From Streptomyces spectabilis (GTDB lineage Bacteria; Actinomycetota; Actinomycetes; Streptomycetales; Streptomycetaceae), in NCBI RefSeq assembly GCF_008704795.1, contig NZ_CP023690.1, positions 7,140,501 to 7,204,500 of the forward strand: a stretch of DNA of 64,000 nucleotides, in the 5' to 3' direction. A model generated the notes under the pieces. That model was not told the origin of the DNA and made no database searches. It saw only the letters and a program-made list of their open reading frames with translations. Both the position numbers and the translations under genes were made by a program. How positions within the stretch are numbered: position 1 is the stretch's first letter; every line of letters begins with the position of its first letter. Of the stretch, positions 1 to 9,300 are shown piece by piece.

Positions 1-902
1 GGGGCGAGGCCGCCGCCGGGCCGGGCGGCGAAGTACCGGCCCGCCGACTGCTCGCCGTCGTTGCCGTAGTGCAGATACAGGCCGGTGGTACGGGGCTTGC
101 CCGACGGCGCGATGCCGTCGGCCCGGATGCCGCTGTACGTGGCGTACGGCGGCTGCGGCAGGATCCGCCGCTCGGTGCGCGCGGCCGCGCCCGTGCGCGT
201 GAACGGGCCGAACAGCAGCACCACGGCCTCCTCGTCGGACCGCAGTCCCGAGTCGGGGGACTGCAGGCCCGCCAGGTCGTGGCGCCCGTCGCCGTCGAAG
301 TCGCCCCGGACGACGTCGTCGAAGCCGGCCGCCGCGTCCGGCGCGGGAAGGCGGACCCGGGTCGGCGCCGCGCCGCGCCGGGGCCCGGTCGGCCCGCCCC
401 AGTTGACGTACTCGACCACGCGGTTCCCCGCGGGCGTCTCCTCTCCGGTGCGCGTGAGGAAGTCCGCGAAGCCGTCGTCGTCCAGGTCGGCGGTCAGCCC
501 CGGGTACGGCGGGGTGTTCCCGACGGCGCTGGGGTCGGGCACGCCGAGATCCTCGGGGGTGTACAGGGTCCGCGTCGTCGGGTCGAGCCCGCGCGGCGAG
601 CCGAAGACGACGGCGATCCGAGGCACCCCGCCGTGGCTCGCGGGCCAGGCCACCGGCACCTGCATCAGCAGGTCGGGGTGGCCGTCGCCGTTGATGTCGT
701 CCGGGTCGCCCGAGCCCCGGCCGGGGTCGGGCGCGCGGCTCTCGGTCGGTACGACGTCGGGCGTCCGGGAGGACCCGGACCGCTCGCGGCCGTCGCCGTC
801 GCGGGAGCCGTCGGACCCGGAGTCACCGGACCCGCCGCACCCCGCGACCAGGGCGAGGGCGGCGAGTACGGAGACGGCGCGGGCCGCGGTACGAGGAGTC
901 AT
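1..902 (-). CDS. FG-GAP/VCBS-repeat lipoprotein (C-terminus beyond window edge)
   Basis: Partial gene; about 300 codons are visible and the 3' end runs off the left edge. The N-terminus is a lipoprotein signal: MTPRTAARAV, then a hydrophobic run ending in the lipobox VAGC. A Gly/Ser/Asp-rich linker follows. Three Ca-binding FG-GAP-type loops are seen near residues 66 (DINGDGHPDLL), 137 (DLDDDGFADFL) and 200 (DFDGDGRHDLAGL), the pattern of integrin-alpha-like beta-propeller proteins. It is probably a surface-anchored beta-propeller protein. Substrate unknown. A 20-bp palindrome lies 61 bp upstream. Confidence 0.85.
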   Translation of the reverse strand, partial: MTPRTAARAVSVLAALALVAGCGGSGDSGSDGSRDGDGRERSGSSRTPDVVPTESRAPDPGRGSGDPDDINGDGHPDLLMQVPVAWPASHGGVPRIAVVFGSPRGLDPTTRTLYTPEDLGVPDPSAVGNTPPYPGLTADLDDDGFADFLTRTGEETPAGNRVVEYVNWGGPTGPRRGAAPTRVRLPAPDAAAGFDDVVRGDFDGDGRHDLAGLQSPDSGLRSDEEAVVLLFGPFTRTGAAARTERRILPQPPYATYSGIRADGIAPSGKPRTTGLYLHYGNDGEQSAGRYFAARPGGGLA

Positions 903-962
903 GGGGGACACCCTCACACCGCGGCCCGCGCCAGTTCCACACAGATGTGCGAGCGGTTGGAT

Positions 963-982
963 GGGATATCTGCAGATGTCCC
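963..982. promoter_or_regulatory. Palindrome upstream of FG-GAP lipoprotein gene
   Basis: GGGATATCTG / CAGATGTCCC, 9 of 10 positions symmetric, with a perfect ATCTGCAGAT core. It lies in the short gap between the 3' end of the UvrD-type gene and the lipoprotein start. Candidate operator; the regulator is unknown. Confidence 0.35.
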
Positions 983-1068
983 GGAAAGAGCTCAGTGGCT
1001 CTACGGCCCAAAGTCCCAGAGTGCTCTATTCGGGGGTGGTCGTGGAGTGCACCCGCCGAGTTCTACGC

Positions 1069-3306
1069 CTATTGCGTCAGCGCCGGGCCGAGGAACGGGC
1101 TGGGCGTGCCGTGCCAGAAGACATCCACGCTGTCCCGAGCCCTAGTGGCTGCGACGAACAACAGGGACCGAGCACGCTGCATCTCATGGCGATACCGCGC
1201 TGGGTCACTCGTGCGCAACCGGCTCACCGCATCGCGCGGAACCAGGCCGTCCGCGATCCCTGCGATGATCATCCGCTGGTACTCAAGCCCCTTGAACCGG
1301 AACATCGTGCCGATATGTACTCCACCGTCTCCATGTGGCCCATCCGCACGGATCTCCACCGGACGGATTCCGTGCAACCCGAGCGTGTAGCCGATTTCGG
1401 AGGCCATCTGGTTCGTCGGCACGCAGATCGCGATCTGCTCGTGCGGAATCCTCAAGTCAGGGTCGGCGTCCCATTCCTGGATCAGGGCTGCGATGCCTTC
1501 CCGCTCGGCGGCCCAGTCGGGGAACGAGTGTCCGGACGGCTGCCTTCCGCTGAGTACGGACCGGTAGCCGGCCAGCGTCTCCTGGCTGCCGTCGAGGTCG
1601 TCGTAGTCCGTCTCACCCAGCACGTCGAGCGCGGAGCGAAGGATCTGTCGCGTCGTGCGGTAACTCAGGCTCAGCTTGGACGATCGGCCCCGGATGTTGA
1701 TGCCCAGGCTACCGAGCGTCACCTGGTTCTTGTAGATGCGCTGATGGGTGTCGCCGACGAGAAACAGGTCGTCCGCTTCCCGAGGGGCCATCGCACGCAG
1801 CATCTTCCAGTGAGCGGGGCGCAGATCCTGTGCCTCGTCCACCACGATGTGCCGGTACCGATAGCGCAGCCAGCCGCCTGAGCCGTCCTGGAGGTGGATG
1901 TTGTCGAGACCGCCGGCCTCATCCCGTTGGCGCGCGATGGAGAGGATTCGCTGCTCGCGTCCGAGCTCCAGGCGTGCGGCGCGTTCGGCGACCTGGTCCC
2001 AGGTCTGACGTCCAAGGCGGTCCAGGCGCTGGGTGAAGCGTTCGGCAAGCTGCCAGATCTCGGCGCGCTCACTGCGGGTGATATTGCGGCCGCGTCCGGC
2101 TCGCCGGGCGCGGAAGTAGTCGGTGCGCGTGGCGACGGCCTGCCCGAGGATCACCTGGGTCCATTCGTCGTGCAGGAACTCGGGGTCCCAGCGCTCTTCC
2201 CCCAGTTCGTCCAGCAGTGCCCGCCATTCCCGTACGGCCTGACTGTCGTCCATCACCTGCTTGCCGCTGCCCGGTTCGGCCTCGCGCACGATGCGGAGCG
2301 CCAGCTGGTCGACGTGGCTGACCTCGATGCGGGACAGCAGCTCTTCGCCGCCCAGTTCAAGGAGTCGGGACCGCAGATCCGCAGCGAGGTTCTTGTTGTA
2401 CGTGGTCAGCAGAACCGGCTTGTCGCGACCGGGCCGCAACTGCCGCACCAGATGACGCACCCGGTGCAGGGCGACGATGGTCTTGCCCGTGCCCGGGCCC
2501 CCGCCGACCCGGGCCGGCCCCGAGTAGCGTCGTTCCACGAGCTTGGCCTGCGTGGGGTGGAGGAAGACCTTCCACCGGCTGAAGTCGCCGCCCTCCAGGG
2601 CCTCTCGGAGCGCCTCGTCGGAGGTGGTGACCACTGTGGCCGGGCGCTGTGCCGCGGCCTGGAAGTCGTCGGGGTCGACCGGCTCGGCGGCGGCGACGGG
2701 CGCGGTCACCTGGTCGAGGACGTCGTCGTACGCCTTGCCGTCGAAGAGCGCGAGTAGCACTTCGCCGGTGAGCTGGGGCGCGTACTCGACCAGGCCGAGC
2801 AACTGGTCTTCGGTGGTGAGCGTCCGGATGACCGGGAGCAGTGGTTCGGCGACTCCGAGCTCCGACAGCTGGGTGTCTGACCAGGCCGCGAAGAGCTCCT
2901 GCGGCTTGGCCGGTTCAGGCGCGGCCGCCGGGGTGACAGACGGAGGGGGAAGGCGGCGGAGGATGCTCTCCTCCACGACCTCCAGGTCGACGTACTCGAT
3001 TCCACCGGTGACGTGGTTGACCCCTGCCGACAGCCGGTCGTAGACGTCCTTGCGGTGCTTGACGGAGACGATCAGCCAGTCGTCGTCGGCGAGCCGGATC
3101 AGCAGCGCCCGGTAGTCGTCGCTGACTCGCGCCGACCACAGCCTGCTGTCTCCCTTGAGCTGCTGGAGTTTGAGACCGGTGGTGTGCGGATTGGTCTTGA
3201 ACTTGTGCTGGAAGTCGAAGAAGGCGCCCTTGACCGTGCGAGGGAGCTTGAGGATCTCCTTGTCGGCCTTGTCGAGCAGGCGCAGTGTCACGCCCGAGGC
3301 GGTCAT
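1069..3306 (-). CDS. UvrD/Rep-type SF1 helicase with N-terminal RelE-like domain
   Basis: 745 aa. Residues ~5-92 match the RelE/ParE toxin fold: LDKADKEILKLP, GLKLQQLKG, RLWSARVSDDYR, and HRKDVYDRL near 84-92. After a Pro/Ala linker comes a complete SF1A helicase: Walker A GGPGTGKT (~269-276), TTYNKN, Walker B VVDEAQD (~488-494), VGDTHQRIYK, SLSYRTTRQI, FKGLEYQ and the motif VI region VAATRARD (~718-725). UvrD-like helicases of this type partner nucleases in defence, e.g. GajB of Gabija. The ATG overlaps the stop of the upstream giant helicase (ATGA), so translation is coupled. It is the last gene of a four-gene operon. Whether the RelE-like domain cleaves RNA or only binds is not evident. 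Confidence 0.9.
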   Translation of the reverse strand: MTASGVTLRLLDKADKEILKLPRTVKGAFFDFQHKFKTNPHTTGLKLQQLKGDSRLWSARVSDDYRALLIRLADDDWLIVSVKHRKDVYDRLSAGVNHVTGGIEYVDLEVVEESILRRLPPPSVTPAAAPEPAKPQELFAAWSDTQLSELGVAEPLLPVIRTLTTEDQLLGLVEYAPQLTGEVLLALFDGKAYDDVLDQVTAPVAAAEPVDPDDFQAAAQRPATVVTTSDEALREALEGGDFSRWKVFLHPTQAKLVERRYSGPARVGGGPGTGKTIVALHRVRHLVRQLRPGRDKPVLLTTYNKNLAADLRSRLLELGGEELLSRIEVSHVDQLALRIVREAEPGSGKQVMDDSQAVREWRALLDELGEERWDPEFLHDEWTQVILGQAVATRTDYFRARRAGRGRNITRSERAEIWQLAERFTQRLDRLGRQTWDQVAERAARLELGREQRILSIARQRDEAGGLDNIHLQDGSGGWLRYRYRHIVVDEAQDLRPAHWKMLRAMAPREADDLFLVGDTHQRIYKNQVTLGSLGINIRGRSSKLSLSYRTTRQILRSALDVLGETDYDDLDGSQETLAGYRSVLSGRQPSGHSFPDWAAEREGIAALIQEWDADPDLRIPHEQIAICVPTNQMASEIGYTLGLHGIRPVEIRADGPHGDGGVHIGTMFRFKGLEYQRMIIAGIADGLVPRDAVSRLRTSDPARYRHEMQRARSLLFVAATRARDSVDVFWHGTPSPFLGPALTQ

Positions 3307-6300
3307 CGTGTGTGCTCCCCGTCGTCGGTGCTGTCGTGGTTCGTGCCCTGGCCCCGTCCGGTCAGACGGGCGATCAGCTCCGCGGTGTCCCAGGCGATGG
3401 CCGTACGGATGTCCCAGCCGGCGGCCGTGAACGCCTTGTCCCTGTCCGCGGCCTCGTGATCGGGCTCCGGGCCGTTCTCACGGGCGGCGAGGACCACGCC
3501 GATGCGCGCCGCGGGCCAGGCCAGTTCGGCCTGCCAGCCTCGCTCGTCCAGCTCGTAACCGTCCTCGGGCGCCGATACCCCTGCGTCGGCCAGGGCCCTT
3601 GCCAGCTCGGAGAGACCTGCCTCGTCGGGATCGAGGTATTCCAGCACAGGGTCCCACCCCGGGGCTCGGCCCGTTGTCGGGACCACGGCCGCCTCGGCGA
3701 CAGCAGCTGTCGGAGCGCTGTCCCGGACTGCGCCGACCTCCACCGCGGACGCAGTGACTCCGGCCGGTGCGGGCTCCGCCCGGGCGAGCTCGGTCCGGGT
3801 GGACGGCAGCCATCCCTCGCCGCCGGTCACGGTCAGCACCTCGGTGGCGAAGCCGTCGAGCAGACTGGTGGTGAGTTGGGCGCTGTCGCCGCCTCCGTGG
3901 TCCAGGAACTGCAGCACGTTGCTCCAGTACAGCCAGGCCCGCCAGCGTCGCCGGTGGGTTCCTGCGTCAGCCATGGCCTCGGCGCTGTCGTCCAGGACCG
4001 TAAGACCGGTCCACACGGGTGGGGTGCGCCTGCCGTCCGCGGCCAACACGAGCCGGCAGCCGGAGGCGTCGGGGCCGTACATCAGTCGGATCGGCCCCGT
4101 CGCGCCCGTGGGCGTCTCACCCCGCAGTGCCGAGCGAAGCGCCGACCCGAGACCTCCGGCTCCAAGAGCGGCGCCTCGGGCGCCCGTGGCACCGCTGAGT
4201 CCGGCGGCCGCCGCCTCGGCACGCCGTTGCCAGCGTGAGGCGTCGGGGGACCGGAGGTACGCGAGCAGGAGTCGGGAGGGGTTGACCCAGATGGCGTCGG
4301 ACAGCTCGCCGGGCAGCCCTCCGCCGATGCGGCTGTAGTAGTCGCGTGCCCGGTTTTGCGCCTCCGTCGGGTAGGGCTCCCAGACCGGGGCGGCCGGGCC
4401 CACACCCGCGTATCCGGTGTCCCGTACGCGCTCACGCCACTCCTTGACGTCGTCGTACGTCAGCTGGAACACCCGTAGTCCCTCGCTGCGCAGTCCGGTC
4501 CGCTTCGTGGCGTCGCCGGCCAGCCGGTTGTGCGAGGGGGTCGCGTGATAGGCGTAACCGTCGAGGTAGACGGCGACACGGGGGCTCGGAGCGTCGAGAC
4601 GTTCGAGGAGTATGTCGGGCCGTGTGCCCTCCAGCGCGCGCTGCTGCGACACACGCCAGCTGACGGTCGTCCCGTCGTCCCCCGTCAGTCGCAGATCGAG
4701 GGCGTACGTGCCGGCCGACGTGGTGTAAGCGTCTGCCGCCGCCCCGGACTCGGTCAGCCTCGCCCACTCCTGGAGCGTGTCGATGAACATGATCTCGAGG
4801 TCGCTCTCGGCCTGCCGCTCCAGCGGGATGTGCCGAGTCGTCGCCACGGGTGAGGTCCGCCAGCGGGAACCGTCCTCACCGAGGAGGTCCTCCAGCATCT
4901 GCCGTACCTCATTACGGCTGACCTTGTCGTAGTCGGCCGCCGGCACGCGGCGCAGCAGGCACTGGTGGCAGCCGTCGAGCCCCTTCTCGCGGCAGCCGCA
5001 GTTCTCGATGACGTCCCGTGCCTTGAGCAGCACCTCCCGGAAGCCGTCGGCGGACGCGAGCCGGTGCAGGTAGCCGGTGCCTCCCGGCAGGCGGTCGTAG
5101 ACCACGAGGAACCGCCGCGGCCAGTCGGAGCCGTTGACGCCCGAGTGATCGGGCATCGTGGCCTCGGCGATGTCGATGTGGTCGGGATCGCCGCCGTACT
5201 GTGCCGCGATACCCGCGAACAGCGCGGCCGTGAACGATGCCAGCCGTTCCTTTGCGCGGGCCACGGAGGCGGGCAGCAGGACGCGCACCGCCTCCGTGCT
5301 CAGCTCGTGCGCCAGCAGCAGCGGCACGTCCTGACCATTGCCCTGCCGCTCGTCCGCGGAGGCTCCCTTGACCCGGCGGCGGGGACACCACAGCAGGTGG
5401 TGAGTGGCGGCCGAGGTGCTCGCCGCCCCTGACTCCGTCAGCGCGTGCTGCGGCACGTCCACGACGGGCCGGCCCTCCGCCGTGGCGCCACCGCAACTCG
5501 TGCACACGTAGAAGGGATTGAGCCGTACGTCCTCGCCGGCGAGCGGTACCGTGCTGCTGCCCTCTTCGCGGTCCAACCCCAGGTTGAACGTACGGATCGT
5601 CGCCTGCCGGGTGAAGTCCACGCCGAACACGGCCGTTTCGTGCCGCCACGACCCAGGGGTGATCCGCTCCGGATCGATGTCCACCGTCGTCAGCACCGCG
5701 TAGTGTCGGCGGTCCCGCTCGTCACGGTCGTCCCGCACCCTCGCGTCGTCTCTCTTGTCGCGCGAGACGACGCGCCTCGGCTGGAGCACGTGCTGTACGC
5801 AGCCCGCGTCGGCGATCTCCCGCCCGCCACAGCGGGGGCACGGACTGGTGTCGTTCTTGGCCTCACGGTGCGTACGGACGTACCCACATGCTGGGCAGAG
5901 CCGCCACTCCGCCCAGGCACGGCGGTCCGGGGTGCCGACGTCGAGCGCGCGCACCACGTGACGGTAGCCGTTGACGTAGAAGCTGTTGCCGGGAGCCAGT
6001 TCGGTCAGGGCCAGCTTGCGGGAGCGCTCGTAGTCCCTGGTCTCGCTCCGGTAGACCCGCTTGGCCTGGTCCGCGGCCGCGCCCTCCGACGGGGCGACCT
6101 CTTCGTCGTCCGGGGTCTCCGTCCAGTACAGCGTCGCTTCCAGCTGCGTGGTGGTGTCGGTGAGGCTGTAGTTCGGTAGCAGGCCCAGTTCCACGAGGGT
6201 GCCGTGGGCACTCGACTGGCTGAGTTCCCGCAGCAGATCCCCGGTGCTGCGCCGTTCGGCGAGCAGTTCGCGGCGTTCGCGGTCCTGTACGGCATCCGTA

Positions 6301-9300
6301 CGGACCAGGTGCTCGGCGGCCTCGTCGATCGCCGCGATCCTGCGGCGGAGCTCCTCGCGCCGCCCGGTCCAGTCCTCTTCCGCCTCCTGCAGGGCTCTGA
6401 CGATGCCGCCCGTGGCGTACGCCTTCAGCTCCTCCACCGCGTAGGCCGAGACGCCCCCGCTCTCGGAGCCGTCCGCGTCGCTGCCCGCCGGGAACAGGTC
6501 GAGGAAGTCGCCTACCAGTGCGGCACCGTGGGTCTGGGCTGCGTCCGCCAGGTCCTGGCACCAGCCCGTGGTGCCGAACAGAGCCGAGGACAGCCGGGGG
6601 ACGGGCGCGAGCGGTTCACCGTCGGACGTCCGGAGCTCGCCGTTCGCCGCGAGGTCCAGCAACCGTGCCGTGTACTGACGGCGCAGGATCTCCACGGCTG
6701 ACAGGTAGCAGCCGGGAGGCAGGATCGTCCCGGCGATCATCTCGCGCGGGTCGTCCAGGTAGTACAGGTCCCGGGCCTTGCGGCCGCCGAAGGCGAGCAC
6801 GAGCGCGTTGCCCGTACGACGGCCGGCACGGCCTGCCCGCTGCACGTAATTGGCGGGACCGGCGGGCAAGGAGCCCAGCAGGACGGCGGACAGCTCTCCG
6901 ATGTCGATGCCGAGTTCGAGGGTGGGCGTACACGACAGCACATTGGGATCGGTGTAGTGAGTCCCTGCCTTGAAACTGCGTTCGACGCGCTCGCGTTCCG
7001 GCCTGCTGAGCATGCCTGTGTGCTCAGCGGTGACCACCCGGAACGTCCCGCCGGTCAGATAGAGCCGACGGTAGTAGTCGCCGGTGTAGTCCCGCTCGCG
7101 GACCGCCGAGCCGAACCCGGAGGCGCTGGAGCCGGTCCTAGGCATGCCCGGCTGAGGTGCGGTCAGCAATCCCTTGCATCGGTAGCGCGGGCAAGGGTGG
7201 CCGTACCAGCGGGTTCGGCGCTCGGGCGCCACCACCTGCTGCCAGCCGCAGTCCTCGCAGCTGACGAAAGCCTTGTTGACGACGGAGTCGTCGAGCAGCC
7301 GAGCCTCGATGTGCCCCGGCTGCAGGCCGTAGAGGCGCGTCTGCCGGTCACGAGTGGTGCGTACCGCGAGTACCCGCTCGTCGGCGAGGACGGGCAGTAG
7401 TCGGCGCAGGTATTCCGTGGCACCGGCGGCGTCCAGGTCCAGGCAGCGGCGGGTCCAATCCTGGTACCAGCCCAGGCGTCCGGTGATCGCGTCGAACTCG
7501 GACTTGTCCTTCTGCCCGTCCAGGAGGAAGCGGGGAGGGGCGATGCCTTCGGGGAACGCGGGCATGCCCTCCGGCCTGCGACCGGAGATGAGGAACCGGT
7601 TCGTGCCGGCTTCCTTCATCCACGTGTCGAGCCAGCGGTGGTGGACCCCACCGCGCAACCGCAGGCGCTCCAGAAGGCCGCGCACATAGGCGAGGTAGCG
7701 TTCGGGTGTGGGCAGCCCACCCGTGACAAGGAGCTGGCCCGGCAGGGACAGATGGATGTCGCGCGCGAGGGACATCACCCGGTCGGGCTCCGCGACCACC
7801 ACCTCGGCAGCGGCCGTCCGCGTCAGCTCCAGAGTGCGCCCCATGCGACTGCGCAGTCCGAACTCCATCACGGTGGCGAACGCGAGCCGCTCGCCGATCA
7901 GCTTCCACGTCCGCGCGTCGCCGGTACCGCGCCCCGAGAGCAGGCGGTCGACCCCGGGCTCGTCGTGGAGGTCGGGCGGTACGACGGCGGCCAGTGCCTC
8001 CGGATCGTCCACGGACTCCAGCACGTGTCCGATCAGGTCGTTGAGGGCGGTCGGTGCACCCGCCTCGTCCAGGTTGTGCGCGAGCAGTGAGCGCAGCGAG
8101 AACTTGTAGGAGGCGTTCGCGACGTAGCCGGCACGGTGCGCCGCGTCCTGGGTGGAGTCGTTGAAGAGCAGCGTCTTTCGCTCTTCCGGCACGAGTGCAA
8201 TGTCGCCGCCCGTGAACAGCTGGGTGACGGTCGCCGAGGCGAGCGCGGCCTGCGCGGTACCGAGGAAGCGGATGCTGTTGTCGGTGTGGCAGGCCGGGCA
8301 GCGGTCGTCTTTGGCGGCGCGGTCGGCTGACTTCTTGTCGAGCACGGCCAGCGCGAACCAGGCGTCGATCAGTTCGGCCCCGTCCGACGCTGTCGGCAGC
8401 CGGTACGTGCCCTGCCCGCCGTCGAGGACCACCACGGACAAGGGGTCGACTCCGCCGCCGTCCGACGGCCGCGTGCTGGTCAGGGCGTCCAGTGTCTGCT
8501 GTCGCTCGCTCTGCGTGGCGGCGATGAAGTAGCGGATGCGTCGCTTGTCCCGGCCCACGGCGGCCCGCCAGATCCGGTCCTGTGCCATGACCAGCCGCTG
8601 GGGATCCGCCTCGGGGGACAGGGTCGCCCAGCCGGACCGGCCACAGTTGCGGCAGTACACCGCGGGCAGATGCACCTCGGCGGGCCGGACCGCGGTGTCG
8701 GCTCCGGGCAGTGGCCGCGGCCGGGCCGAGGCCGACGGCCAGCCACCGGACGAGCCCTCGGAGTCCTCGTCGGCGACCGGAGTGGCCTGGAGAGCGGCCC
8801 GGCGGGCCGCGGTGCGGTCGTCCTCGTACCAGCGGAACTCCGGGGACGATCCAACGCCGCGCAGGACGCGGGTGACCGGCCGGATCCACAGATGCGCCTC
8901 GATGTGCAGCAGAGGCCGTGGCCTGCGTTCGTCGGACTCCGGGTCCCGCGCCGCCGACAGCAGGGCGACGAATCGGGACAGCGCCTGAAGGACGAGCTGC
9001 GGGTTCTCCCGGGCGGTGCGCCCCCACGCGTACCCGAAGCGGGCCAGCCGGTCCCGCAGCCCCCACTCGTCCAGCGGCTCCCCGCCGAGGAGTGACAGCA
9101 CGCCGTGGGTGAAGTCGTGGCGCTTCAGCAGCCGCCCGATGCGGAAGGCATCGAGGCCGGCGCGGCCCAGCAGCTTCTCGGCCAGCCGGTTCAGGTCAAG
9201 CAGGTCGGGTTGTGCCTCCACGCCGGGACCACCGGAGAACTCGATGATCTCCTGCGGTGTCGGCGGCTCGGGGAGCTCGTAGTCGACGGCGCCCGTGAAC

